Source of the DNA: Lactiplantibacillus modestisalitolerans
GTDB lineage: Bacteria > Bacillota > Bacilli > Lactobacillales > Lactobacillaceae
Assembly: GCF_005405425.1 (NCBI RefSeq)
Contig: NZ_BJEA01000004.1
Coordinates: 124,001 to 188,000 of the forward strand
DNA: 64,000 bases
Direction of reading: 5' to 3'
The notes under the pieces were generated by a model. The model worked only from the letters and a program-made list of their open reading frames with translations, was not told the DNA's origin and did no database searches. Shown here piece by piece: positions 47,332 to 55,958 of the stretch. Position 1 is the first letter of the stretch, and each line of letters begins with the position of its first letter. A program made the position numbers and the translations under genes.

Positions 47332-47823
47332 ATGTCAAAAAAGGGATTCTTATTTGGATTAGCCGTTGGGGCAAGTGCCATTGCTGCCGTTGCCACCAAG
47401 TTATCTGACGAAAAAAAAGCGGAATTAGCCGCTAAGGCGCAGGCCGGATTAGCCGCTTTCAAAGATCGGGCCATCGATTACGCGTTCTACGCGAACGATG
47501 CAACCGCGGATTTTCGGGACGTTGCTAGCGAAGAATTTGAAGAAGCTAAGCGGAAAGTTGCGGACTTTGCGGAGCAGTACCAAGCAACTAAGGGCGCCGG
47601 TGACGAAACCTTTACGTCCAGTTTGGACCGGGCAACGGATAGTCTTCGCACGGAACTCGCCCAGGTCGAAGATGAACAGGATGCGGATGATGATGAAGGC
47701 GATATCGTCATTGATGGTAGTGCTGCGTTTAGCGATGCAACGAGTGCTGCTAGTGAAGCCGATTCGGCAACGAGTGCAGCGGATTCAGCCGCTGATTCAG
47801 CAACGACTGATTCTGAAGCATAA
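47332..47823 (+). CDS. YtxH-like protein with acidic tail
   Basis: 163 aa. The N-terminus KKGFLFGLAVGASAIAAVATKLSDEKKAELAAKAQ is the Gly/Ala-rich helix of YtxH proteins. The C-terminal ~45 residues are low complexity, rich in Ser, Ala, Asp, Thr ([16 protein letters not shown]). Begins 2 nt after the DUF948 gene. Terminator at 47836. Confidence 0.8.
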   Translation: MSKKGFLFGLAVGASAIAAVATKLSDEKKAELAAKAQAGLAAFKDRAIDYAFYANDATADFRDVASEEFEEAKRKVADFAEQYQATKGAGDETFTSSLDRATDSLRTELAQVEDEQDADDDEGDIVIDGSAAFSDATSAASEADSATSAADSAADSATTDSEA

Positions 47824-47835
47824 TTCAAGTAATCA

Positions 47836-47870
47836 AAGAACTTTCGGATCGTGGATCCGAAAGTTCTTTT
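47836..47870 (+). terminator. Terminator of the DUF948-YtxH operon
   Basis: AAAGAACTTTCGGATC/GATCCGAAAGTTCTTT, perfect stem, extended by outer TCAAGTAA/TTTACTTGA pairing. Confidence 0.9.
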
Positions 47871-47975
47871 GTTTACTTGAAAACCATCCAAACGGGGAGC
47901 TTTAGTTGTCTGTGACCGTAAAGACGAGTACCGTAGACTTGTAACGAAAAAAGTTTAAACGAGGGTGAAAACTAA

Positions 47976-48929
47976 ATGAAGACAATTCAATTAGGCGCAA
48001 CCAGTCAGTCGGTTTCGGCGGTTGCACTGGGAATCATGCGGATGGTTCGGCTCAATCCTGATCAGGCTGCCGGCGTTTTAAACACGGTTCATGAGCACGG
48101 GGTTGATTTTATCGATAGTGCGGACATTTATGGTAATGGCCAATCAGAGACCGTTTTTGGGCAAGCGTTAAAACGGTCTGGTTTACACCGGGATGATTTT
48201 TGGATTCAATCTAAGGGCGGCATCGTCCTGGATCCAAAGCGGAGTAAGGGTGAGCTGGTCTTTGGTCAGCGCTACGATTTTTCCAAGGCACACCTGATTA
48301 AAACGGTGGACGGTATTTTACAACGAATGCAGGTGGATTACCTGGATAGCTTTTTGCTGCACCGGCCGGATCCATTGATGGAACTAGACGACGTGGCGGC
48401 GGCTTTTGATGAATTACAGACGGCCGGGAAAGTGCGTCACTTTGGGGTGTCGAACTTTAACCCGATGCAGGTTGCGATGTTGCAAGCAGCACTTGGTCAA
48501 AAGTTAATGATTAACCAGTTGCAGTTTGGGGTCATGCATACGGGGCCAATCCAGTTTGGCCTGCATACTAATATGCAGGATGCGGCGAGTGTAAATCGCG
48601 ATGGTGAAATCATTGAGTATTCACGGCTGCATGGGATGACGATTCAAGCTTGGTCGCCGTACCAGTACGGGATGTTTGCGGGAACCTTCATTGACAACCC
48701 GAAGTTCCCGGAATTGAATAAGCAATTGCAGGCGCTGGCGGACAAGTATGGTGTGACCAAGAATGCGATTGCGACGGCATGGATTTTGCGGCACCCGGCT
48801 AATATGCAAGTGATTTTAGGATCGATGAACCCGCAGCACTTAAAGGAAAGTATGACAGGCGCGGACGTGCAGTTGACGCGCCAAGAGTGGTACGATACGT
48901 ACTTTGCGGCGGGGAATGATTTGCCGTAG
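47976..48929 (+). CDS. Aldo/keto reductase
   Basis: NAD(P)H-dependent oxidoreductase, 317 aa, YdhF-like group. The catalytic tetrad is visible: Asp and Tyr in FIDSADIYGNGQSE, Lys in WIQSKGGI and His in FLLHRPDPL. The cofactor-binding end has VILGSMNPQHLKESM. Monocistronic. Substrate unknown. Confidence 0.9.
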   Translation: MKTIQLGATSQSVSAVALGIMRMVRLNPDQAAGVLNTVHEHGVDFIDSADIYGNGQSETVFGQALKRSGLHRDDFWIQSKGGIVLDPKRSKGELVFGQRYDFSKAHLIKTVDGILQRMQVDYLDSFLLHRPDPLMELDDVAAAFDELQTAGKVRHFGVSNFNPMQVAMLQAALGQKLMINQLQFGVMHTGPIQFGLHTNMQDAASVNRDGEIIEYSRLHGMTIQAWSPYQYGMFAGTFIDNPKFPELNKQLQALADKYGVTKNAIATAWILRHPANMQVILGSMNPQHLKESMTGADVQLTRQEWYDTYFAAGNDLP

Positions 48930-48936
48930 AGTGTGA

Positions 48937-49033
48937 GGACCAGCGGTTTGACCTTGGGTAATGCCTAGCTAAGGCGTTGGCGCGGATTATGCGATGACGC
49001 CTTAGTGTAGCAGGCGCAGAGGTCAGCTGGTCC
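48937..49033. repeat. Nested inverted repeat between convergent genes
   Basis: Outer arms GGACCAGC..TTTGACCT (48937-48954) and AGGTCAGCTGGTCC (49020-49033); inner arms CTAAGGCGTT and GACGCCTTAG (about 48968-49004). A 97-nt double hairpin with no coding capacity, placed after the reductase and before the pepQ terminator. Not clearly the same family as the GTGCCAAAAGTCGG repeats. Confidence 0.55.
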
Positions 49034-49068
49034 GAACACGTTTCAATCAGCCAAAAAGGTTAACAAAA

Positions 49069-49101
49069 ACGCTCCCGACTGAATTTTCGGTCGGGAGCGT
49101 T
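49069..49101 (-). terminator. Terminator of pepQ
   Basis: AACGCTCCCGAC/GTCGGGAGCGTT hairpin with T5 on the minus strand. Confidence 0.85.
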
Positions 49102-49117
49102 GCTGTCTTTTTAGAGG

Positions 49118-50224
49118 TTAGTCTAAGATTTTAAGTTCCTTAGGGGTGTGGGTGAATGGCTTGAAGCCGTCCTTGGTAACAACCCCGCAGTCTTCAATGC
49201 GCACACCGGCAACGCCTGGGATGTAGATGCCGGGTTCGATGGAGAAGCACATACCTTCAACTAATGGCATCTTATTGCCGGCCATCATTGATGGAAATTC
49301 GTGGTCAGTTTGACCGATCCCGTGGCCTAAACGGTGAATAAAGTATTCGCCATAGCCCGCTTTAGTGATAATGTCACGGGCAATTTTATCAACGTCTTCG
49401 GCCGCCATTCCTGGCTTAACGGCCGCCTGGGTCGTTAACTGGGCTTCCAGACAAACGTCGTAAATTTCTTTTTGCTTAGCGGTTGGCTGACCATAAGCAA
49501 TCGTCCGGGAAGCGTCGGAAGCGTAGCCTTCGTACATGACACCGAGGTCAAACAGCACTAATTCGTTTGGTTTAACCTTAGTTTCGTTAGTGGCGCCGTG
49601 GGGATTAGCAGCGTGTTCGCCGGCTTGAACGAGTGTTCCAAAGCTCATTTCCATAATGCCCTTTTTCATTAAAGCGTATTGTAATTCGGCCGCAATTTGT
49701 TGTTCGGTCCGCCCAGCCTTAACGGCAGCAAATCCTTGTTCAAATGCGAAATCCGCCCACTGCCCAGCAATGTCTAACTTCTTTAATTCGTCCGGCGTTT
49801 TAACGAGCCGTAATTGTTGGATGTAGGGTGAGAGGTCCTGCGTGAACTGGGCCTCAGGAAATTGGGCCTTGAGTGCTTGGAAGCGGTCAAGAGTCAGGTT
49901 ACCTTCTTCTAAGGCCCACTTTGTTGGGTGGGCGCAACTAGCACGAACGTGTTCGGCAATCAGGGCGTAGGGATCTTCGTGGTCCATGTAGCCGAATACT
50001 TGGTACGGCCAGCCCATGTCTTTAATGGCTTCGACTTCGAGTGCGGGTGCAAAGAGGAACGGATCGGCATCGGCGAAAATGAAGAGGGCGAGGGTCCGCT
50101 CGTAGGGGTTGCTTTCAAACCCCGTTAAATATGAAATCGTGTGAAAATTGCTGACGTAAGTTACGTCCAGCTGGTGTTCCGCGGTCCACTGACGGACTTG
50201 TTCTAGTTTCGTAGCATCTGCCAC
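49118..50224 (-). CDS. pepQ: Xaa-Pro dipeptidase PepQ
   Basis: Cytosolic prolidase, 368 aa. Metal ligands lie in LVLFDLGVMYEGYASDASRT, HRLGHGIGQTDHE, FSIEPGIYIPG, and GVRIEDCGVV. GTG at 50224 follows AAGGAG on the minus strand and gives the usual lactobacillus length. It is divergent from ccpA, a well-known lactobacillus arrangement with shared cre-containing control region. Confidence 0.95.
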   Translation of the reverse strand: MADATKLEQVRQWTAEHQLDVTYVSNFHTISYLTGFESNPYERTLALFIFADADPFLFAPALEVEAIKDMGWPYQVFGYMDHEDPYALIAEHVRASCAHPTKWALEEGNLTLDRFQALKAQFPEAQFTQDLSPYIQQLRLVKTPDELKKLDIAGQWADFAFEQGFAAVKAGRTEQQIAAELQYALMKKGIMEMSFGTLVQAGEHAANPHGATNETKVKPNELVLFDLGVMYEGYASDASRTIAYGQPTAKQKEIYDVCLEAQLTTQAAVKPGMAAEDVDKIARDIITKAGYGEYFIHRLGHGIGQTDHEFPSMMAGNKMPLVEGMCFSIEPGIYIPGVAGVRIEDCGVVTKDGFKPFTHTPKELKILD

Positions 50225-50361
50225 TTGAATCACTCCTTAATTGGTTATATATACCAGTATAGCGCTCTTTCTTAAAAAAAGCTGTGAATCCGAAAAATGA
50301 AAAAATCGGCTGAAGCGTTGTTAAATCTTGCTTTTTGAAAACAAGTAGGTTATTATTTTCA

Positions 50362-50375
50362 TGAAAGCGATTTCA
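50362..50375 (+). promoter_or_regulatory. cre site in the pepQ-ccpA intergenic region
   Basis: TGAAAGCGATTTCA matches the full consensus TGWAANCGNTNWCA. It lies 14 nt upstream of the ccpA -35 element, so CcpA can control its own gene and possibly pepQ. A second, degenerate cre-like stretch is at 50432 (TGAAAACGAATGAAAACA). Confidence 0.85.
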
Positions 50376-50389
50376 AATGCTTTCTTAAG

Positions 50390-50418
50390 TTGCAACGGGA
50401 CCGTAATTTTGCTATATT
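50390..50418 (+). promoter_or_regulatory. Promoter of ccpA
   Basis: TTGCAA (50390-50395), 17-nt spacer, TATATT (50413-50418). Confidence 0.7.
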
Positions 50419-50480
50419 GGGTGATGTTGCATGAAAACGAATGAAAACATATGATATCAGGTAAGAAAGGGCTATTTTAC

Positions 50481-51491
50481 ATGGAAAAACAGACAGTTAC
50501 GATTTATGATGTCGCGCGGGAAGCGGCAGTTTCAATGGCGACGGTTTCACGGGTTGTCAACGGGAACCCAAACGTTAAGCCGGCCACCCGTAAAAAGGTT
50601 TTAGCCGTTATTGAACGGTTGGATTACCGGCCAAACGCAGTTGCGCGGGGCTTAGCAAGTAAGCGCTCAACAACGGTTGGGGTGATTATTCCAGACGTGA
50701 CCAACATTTACTTCGCTTCGTTGGCCCGCGGAATTGACGACATTGCGATGATGTACAAGTACAACATTATCCTAACTAATAGTGATGATGCTGGTGAACA
50801 AGAAGTGAACGTGTTGAACACGTTGATGGCTAAGCAAGTCGATGGGGTTATTTTCATGGGGAACCACATTGATGATAAACTACGGGCAGAATTTAAGCGG
50901 GCGAAGGCGCCGGTCGTGTTAGCTGGGACGGTTGATCCACAAGGTGATACACCGAGTGTTAATATCGATTACGCAGCGGCCGTTGAAGAGGCGGTTACGA
51001 ACTTGATTAACCGCGGTCACACTAAGATTGCGTTAGCTTTAGGTTCTTTATCCCAATCAATTAACGCCGAATACCGGCTAACCGGTTATAAGCGCGCCCT
51101 GAATAAAGCTAAATTACCATACGATGATAGTTTGGTTTACGAAGCAGGTTATTCCTACGATGCCGGTACGAAGTTACAACCGGTGATTGCGGATAGTGGC
51201 GCAACCGCCGTTTTCGTTGGTGACGATGAAATGGCTGCTGGTATCATTAACGCTAGCGTTGAATCGGGCGTAAAGGTACCGGATGATTTGGAAGTGATTA
51301 CCAGCAATAACACGATTATTACCCAGATTACCCGCCCAGCCATTACGTCGATTACGCAACCACTGTATGATATTGGTGCGGTTGCGATGCGGATGCTGAC
51401 GAAGTTAATGAATGATAAGGAATTGGACGAAAAGACCGTTACGTTACCATACGGGATCGTCCGTCGTGACTCAACTAAGGTCGAAGATTAA
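50481..51491 (+). CDS. ccpA: Catabolite control protein A
   Basis: LacI-family global regulator of carbon catabolite control, 336 aa. The helix-turn-helix VTIYDVAREAAVSMATVSRV and hinge PNAVARGLASKRS precede the periplasmic-binding-like domain that contacts HPr-Ser-P. ATG at 50481 follows AAGAAAGG. Divergent from pepQ with a perfect cre between. Confidence 0.96.
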   Translation: MEKQTVTIYDVAREAAVSMATVSRVVNGNPNVKPATRKKVLAVIERLDYRPNAVARGLASKRSTTVGVIIPDVTNIYFASLARGIDDIAMMYKYNIILTNSDDAGEQEVNVLNTLMAKQVDGVIFMGNHIDDKLRAEFKRAKAPVVLAGTVDPQGDTPSVNIDYAAAVEEAVTNLINRGHTKIALALGSLSQSINAEYRLTGYKRALNKAKLPYDDSLVYEAGYSYDAGTKLQPVIADSGATAVFVGDDEMAAGIINASVESGVKVPDDLEVITSNNTIITQITRPAITSITQPLYDIGAVAMRMLTKLMNDKELDEKTVTLPYGIVRRDSTKVED

Positions 51492-51545
51492 TTCGCTTAG
51501 GTTAATTGAATTGCTACTGCGAGCAAAATCGTTTCGCGGTATACT

Positions 51546-51575
51546 AGGTTCAGAACACTGGTTCTGAACCTTTTT
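51546..51575 (+). terminator. Terminator of ccpA
   Basis: AGGTTCAGAAC/GTTCTGAACCT hairpin with T5. Confidence 0.85.
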
Positions 51576-51604
51576 CGTTCGAACCGTTTGAAAGGATGGC
51601 AAGC

Positions 51605-52474
51605 ATGGCAAAATTAGAGTTACCAGATCGTCCGGGGAAGGTTCGCTTGGGATTAAAAGCCGGGGCAGCGACCGAACAGTTACTTGATCGCCTGCGGTAC
51701 CGGCCCGAATTTTTTGAATTTTATACGCAGGCCACGGATCTAGAGGGGGAAGCGTTTAAGAAGTTTAAGCAGGCGGTGACCTTTGTTCAGCGCTCCGTGA
51801 CGCCCAACGTGATTATTCACCACCCAATGCAGTATCAAGGGCGGCATCTAGATCAGCTTTTGGACCCGGTGCGGCAACCGGAAGCGTATCAATTTTTACA
51901 ACGCTCAACAGACCAGTTGATTGACTTGGCTTATGAGACGGGCGCCAAACTTTTGGTTCACGGGGGCTATGGTGGTCAGGAGACGCAGCAGTTGATTAGT
52001 GAGTATCCGTCCTTAGCCGCCGCTAGGGAGACCGTGTTTAACCGGTTGGATCAGTTGATTGCGGCCGGCCATGGTCGGGTCATGATTGAAAACGGGATCA
52101 CCCCTAGCTTCATGTACGGGGATCCGCAACTGGACGAACAAATTATTCAGCACCAGTGGCCACTCGTCTGTGATGTTAGCCACGTCTTCATTGGACTGCA
52201 CGGCGATATGGACTTAACCGCGCTGACACTGAAACGGCTGCGGCCACTCATTCAGCATTATCATTTAGTGGATTCAATGGGACAACAGCATGATAGCTTG
52301 CCGCTTGGTCGCGGTCGGGTTGATTGGAACCGGGTCTTGCCGTTACTGAATCCGGGTGCCTCGATGATTTACGAGGTGCCGGATGCAACCGACGCCACTT
52401 GTCGGAATATGCTGGAAAGTTATCATTATCTGCGCGGACTCGAAATTAAATGGTTAGAAGGGACGCCGGCATGA
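51605..52474 (+). CDS. Xylose isomerase-like TIM-barrel protein
   Basis: 289 aa of the AP-endonuclease-2/sugar-phosphate isomerase fold. Likely metal-site segments are IIHHPMQY, LLVHGGYGG, VMIENGITPSFMYG, VCDVSHVF, YHLVDSMG and LGRGRVDW. The exact reaction is unknown. ATG at 51605 is 9 nt after AAAGGA; the ATG three codons earlier is too close to the site. The stop overlaps the start of the DsrE-like gene (ATGA), so the two are translated together. Confidence 0.75.
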   Translation: MAKLELPDRPGKVRLGLKAGAATEQLLDRLRYRPEFFEFYTQATDLEGEAFKKFKQAVTFVQRSVTPNVIIHHPMQYQGRHLDQLLDPVRQPEAYQFLQRSTDQLIDLAYETGAKLLVHGGYGGQETQQLISEYPSLAAARETVFNRLDQLIAAGHGRVMIENGITPSFMYGDPQLDEQIIQHQWPLVCDVSHVFIGLHGDMDLTALTLKRLRPLIQHYHLVDSMGQQHDSLPLGRGRVDWNRVLPLLNPGASMIYEVPDATDATCRNMLESYHYLRGLEIKWLEGTPA

Positions 52475-52791
52475 GCCAAATCGTTGTGCACGTTGACGAA
52501 GTTGCTAAAGTTGCTTTAGCCATCGGTAACGTTAAAAATTTCCTGAAAGCGCGCCCGACCAGTACCGTCGTGGTGGTCGTTAATGGTCCGGCGATTACTA
52601 GTTTGATAACTGGTGCGTGGCAACCGTTATTAACGCAGTTACCGCAGGTTGAGGTGGACGCGTGTGCCAACGCGTTAGCCAGCCATCACTTGACGGCGCA
52701 ACAATTACCAGCAACGGTTCAAGTGGTGCCCGCGGGGGTCGTTCGGATCATTGAACTTCAGGAACAGGGCTACGCTTACTTACGGCCCTAG
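52471..52791 (+). CDS. DsrE-fold small protein
   Basis: 106 aa. QIVVHVDEVAKVALAIGNVKNFLKA and VVVVVNGPAITSLI match the DsrE/DsrF-like fold, and VVPAGVVRIIELQEQGYAYLRP the usual end. The cysteine in VDACANAL sits in the position often used for sulfur handling in this fold, but a sulfur role is only inference. Overlaps the upstream gene by 4 nt. Confidence 0.7.
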   Translation: MSQIVVHVDEVAKVALAIGNVKNFLKARPTSTVVVVVNGPAITSLITGAWQPLLTQLPQVEVDACANALASHHLTAQQLPATVQVVPAGVVRIIELQEQGYAYLRP

Positions 52792-52840
52792 GACTGGCAG
52801 GGAACCGGTTACCATCTTTTCGGATCCTCGGGCCTAAGCC

Positions 52841-52869
52841 TTGAAATTACTCGTTTTTTTTGCTATTAT
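52841..52869 (+). promoter_or_regulatory. Promoter of yebC
   Basis: TTGAAA (52841-52846), 17-nt spacer, TATTAT (52864-52869). Confidence 0.65.
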
Positions 52870-52925
52870 ACTTAGCGTATGTTTTATCATCAATCGACTA
52901 TATAAAAAGAAAGAAGGAGTCACAC

Positions 52926-53660
52926 ATGTCAGGACATTCAAAATGGCATAACATTCAGGGACGTAAAAACGCCCAAGATGCTAAACGTGGGAAGATTTTC
53001 CAAAAGATTTCCCGTGAACTTTACATGGCTGTTAAAGCCGGGGGTCCTGATCCAGATTCTAACGCTCAATTGCGGTTAGTAATGGATAAGGCCAAAGCTG
53101 CCAACATGCCTAAAGACAATATTAAACGGGCGGTTGATAAAGGTAGTGGCTCCGGTGCGGAAAACTACGAAGAAGTGACCTACGAAGGCTACGGTCCTGG
53201 TGGGATTGCCGTTCTGGTTCACGCATTGACCGATAACAAAAACCGGACGGCCGCTGCGGTTCGTTCAGCGTTCACCCACTCTGGGGGCTCGTTAGCCGCA
53301 ACCGGTGCCGTTAGTTACATGTTTGACCGTAAGGGTTACATCGTTATCAAACGGGAAGACCTCGATACCGACGAAGACACGATGTTAATGGACGTGTTGG
53401 ATGCTGGTGGTGACGATCTTCAATCTAGCGACGAAGCATTCGAAATTTATACGGATCCAAAGCAATTGGCTGCGGTTCGGGATGCCTTGGAAGCTAACGG
53501 TTACAAGTTGGAAACGGCCGAATTGACCATGATTCCAGAAAACTTGACCGACGTGCCCGCTGATAAAGTGGATAAATTACAACACTTAATCGACGAATTA
53601 GAAGATAACGACGACGTTTCAGAAGTTTACGAAGCGGCTAACTATCCAGACGAAGACTAA
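52926..53660 (+). CDS. yebC: YebC/PmpR-family protein
   Basis: 244 aa. The N-terminus [26 protein letters not shown] is diagnostic. Members were long called transcriptional regulators; recent work links YebC homologues to translation of difficult proline stretches. ATG at 52926 follows AAGAAGGAG. In lactobacilli it typically precedes the comG operon; here a ribokinase-like gene separates them. Confidence 0.95.
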   Translation: MSGHSKWHNIQGRKNAQDAKRGKIFQKISRELYMAVKAGGPDPDSNAQLRLVMDKAKAANMPKDNIKRAVDKGSGSGAENYEEVTYEGYGPGGIAVLVHALTDNKNRTAAAVRSAFTHSGGSLAATGAVSYMFDRKGYIVIKREDLDTDEDTMLMDVLDAGGDDLQSSDEAFEIYTDPKQLAAVRDALEANGYKLETAELTMIPENLTDVPADKVDKLQHLIDELEDNDDVSEVYEAANYPDED

Positions 53661-53672
53661 GTTGACCTAAAC

Positions 53673-53711
53673 GGGTCCGTTGATCGCATTGCGGTCGGCG
53701 GGCTTTTTTTT
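53673..53711 (+). terminator. Terminator of yebC
   Basis: GTCCGTTGATCGCA/TGCGGTCGGCGGGC pairs over 14 positions with G-U pairs, then T8. Confidence 0.8.
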
Positions 53712-53840
53712 AGGCTAGCGGTTAAGCGGGCTTTTATTAAAAAAATGAATTCTTAGGAAATTATTGGGCTAAAACGGGTGCAGCCCCCGGGGGGATTTGC
53801 TAAAATTGAACCAGTGGAAAGACTGAAGGGACGAAAACTT

Positions 53841-54770
53841 ATGAATAAAGTAACCGTATTAGGAAGTTTAAATGTTGATACGATTTTACGCTTTAAACGG
53901 TTTCCCAAACCGGGTGAGACGTTACCGCTAGCGGGGAAGAGTGTCGCTGGTGGCGGCAAGGGCGCCAATCAAGCGATTGCCGCTTCCCGGGCTGGTGCTG
54001 AAACGACGTTTATTGGGAAGGTCGGCCAGGATCGTGAAGGGAACTTCATGGTGCGCCAGCTAACGGACAGTGGCGTTGATGATCAATACGTTCAACATAG
54101 TAACGCGGCCAATACCGGTACTGCGTTTATTTTACTGGATCAGAGCAGTGAAAACCGGATTTTAATTGATGGGGGAACCAATCAACAGGTCACGCCCGCT
54201 GACGTGGACGCGGCGAAGCAAGTCATTGCGGCGAGTGATTTCTTAGTGGCACAGTTCGAAACACCGCTCGCTGCCACTATTCATGGGTTTGAACTTGCGC
54301 ACGCAGCCAACTGCCGGACAATTTTGAACCCGGCGCCCGCTACAACGGCAGTTCCAGCTGAATTGTTAGCGGTGACCGACTTAATCGTCCCGAATGAAAC
54401 GGAGACGGAAACGCTGACCGGGGTGCACGTCACCGATGAGGCCAGCATGGTTGAAGGTGCTCATAAGTTGCAGGCGCTCGGTGTTGCCAACGTTATCATT
54501 ACCGTTGGGAGCAAGGGTGCGTTTTGGATGCGCGGTCAAGAACATGGTTTTGTCCCGGCGTACCGGGTGCGCGCGGTGGACACGACGGCGGCGGGAGATA
54601 CGTTTATCGGCGCGTTAAGTTCAGTTTTAAAGCCGGACTTTAGTAATTTAGCTGAAGCGGTGCGGTTATCGAACCGGGCGTCGTCCTTGGCAGTTCAAAA
54701 GTTGGGGGCCCAACCGTCCATTCCAACCTATGCTGAAATTGCCGCGGCTGACCAAGTCACAACGGACTAA
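53841..54770 (+). CDS. rbsK: PfkB-family carbohydrate kinase, ribokinase-like
   Basis: 309 aa. N-terminal VLGSLNVDTILRFKRFPKPGETLP, the GGKGANQAIAASRAGA glycine-rich motif, and the C-terminal catalytic signature DTTAAGDTFIGAL. Ribokinase is the best match; other PfkB sugar kinases are possible since no rbs transport genes are nearby. ATG follows GAAGGGACG. Ends before a palindromic repeat with terminator. Confidence 0.85.
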   Translation: MNKVTVLGSLNVDTILRFKRFPKPGETLPLAGKSVAGGGKGANQAIAASRAGAETTFIGKVGQDREGNFMVRQLTDSGVDDQYVQHSNAANTGTAFILLDQSSENRILIDGGTNQQVTPADVDAAKQVIAASDFLVAQFETPLAATIHGFELAHAANCRTILNPAPATTAVPAELLAVTDLIVPNETETETLTGVHVTDEASMVEGAHKLQALGVANVIITVGSKGAFWMRGQEHGFVPAYRVRAVDTTAAGDTFIGALSSVLKPDFSNLAEAVRLSNRASSLAVQKLGAQPSIPTYAEIAAADQVTTD

Positions 54771-54801
54771 ATTTTAAGGAAACTTGCCAAATTAAAACAA
54801 G

Positions 54802-54921
54802 CGGGTGCCAAAAGGCGGTTAGCTGGTGAGCGGAGCCGGCTGATTTTTGGGGCACGTTTCGGCGATTAACATGAGGCAACACCCAAGAGACTATGACTAC
54901 TGTCACGGTCTCATTTTTTTT
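54802..54921 (+). repeat. Short-loop palindromic intergenic repeat with terminator
   Basis: GGTGCCAAAAGGCGGTTAGCTGG and GGAGCCGGCTGATTTTTGGGGCAC are the same arms as in the 45.7-kb copy but with the central ~60 nt missing. GTTTCGGCGATTAACATGAG follows, then terminator GAGACTATGAC/GTCACGGTCTC (54887-54912) with T8. Confidence 0.65.
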
Positions 54922-54980
54922 GCCTAAATTAACGGAAAACTGCCCTTTCAGCGCAAGTAATAGGTGAAAGGGGGATTTCA

Positions 54981-55958
54981 ATGACGATTGAAGCACAGTT
55001 AAACACCATTTTAGAAGCGGCCATGGACGCACGCGCAAGCGACGTGTATTGGCTCCCGAGTTCGGAAGGCTATCAAATTTGTTGGCAGGCGGGTGGTCAA
55101 TTACGCGCGGTTGAAACGCTAACGGCCGTCAATGCGCAACAGTTGATCAACCACATTAAGTACAACAGTAACATGGCAATTAGTGATCACCGCCGGCCCC
55201 AGCTAGGTGCAATGACCGTCACCATTGGGCCGCAAACGCTCAACTTGCGGATTTCGGCGGTTGGCGACTTTTTAGACCGGGAATCGCTGGTCATTCGGTT
55301 GCTCTACGAAGCTAAAGTGAGCGGCCTAAACTACGTGGTGCCGGCGCAACGCCAACAATTAGCGGCGTGCTTAAACCGGAGCGGCTTGATCCTATTTGCG
55401 GGGCCGATGGGCTCGGGGAAGACGTCGACGATGTACGACCTCGTTCGCCAATTGAGCGGTCAGCAACTGGTGATGACGATTGAAGATCCAGTTGAAATAT
55501 ATGAACCAGAATTTTTACAGTTGCAAGTTAATCCGCTCGCCGAGATGACTTACCCGGCGTTATTAAAGGTGGGACTGCGCCACCATCCGGACGTGTTTAT
55601 GATTGGTGAAATTCGGGACGCGCAAACCGCCCAAATTGCGGTTCAGGCGGCACTGAGCGGGCACTTGGTGTTGAGTACGATTCACGCCCGCGGAGTTTAC
55701 GGCATTGCAGCCCGGTTGGCGCAACTCGGGGTCCCAGTGGAGACGCTTCAGGAAGCGTTGACGGCTGCGAGTTACCAACGCTTAGTGCCGTTGACGGACG
55801 GGCGGATGGGGACGCTATTTGACGTATTGGAAATGCCGCAGCCACTTCATTCGAATGCGGCGCGGTTGATGACACCGCAATGGGGGCGATTGATCGATGA
55901 ACAATTGGCAGCTGGGCGTTTTACGCCTGCCACGGCGACGAAGCTTAAGGAAGCCTAA
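54981..55958 (+). CDS. comGA: Competence pseudopilus ATPase ComGA
   Basis: GspE/PilB-type assembly ATPase for the DNA-uptake pseudopilus, 325 aa. Walker A AGPMGSGKTS, Walker B/Asp box MTIEDPVEIYEP, and the His-box region MIGEIRDAQTAQIAVQAALSGHLVLSTIHA are intact. ATG follows AAAGGGGG. First gene of the comG operon, which is interrupted by a prophage two genes later. Confidence 0.95.
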   Translation: MTIEAQLNTILEAAMDARASDVYWLPSSEGYQICWQAGGQLRAVETLTAVNAQQLINHIKYNSNMAISDHRRPQLGAMTVTIGPQTLNLRISAVGDFLDRESLVIRLLYEAKVSGLNYVVPAQRQQLAACLNRSGLILFAGPMGSGKTSTMYDLVRQLSGQQLVMTIEDPVEIYEPEFLQLQVNPLAEMTYPALLKVGLRHHPDVFMIGEIRDAQTAQIAVQAALSGHLVLSTIHARGVYGIAARLAQLGVPVETLQEALTAASYQRLVPLTDGRMGTLFDVLEMPQPLHSNAARLMTPQWGRLIDEQLAAGRFTPATATKLKEA

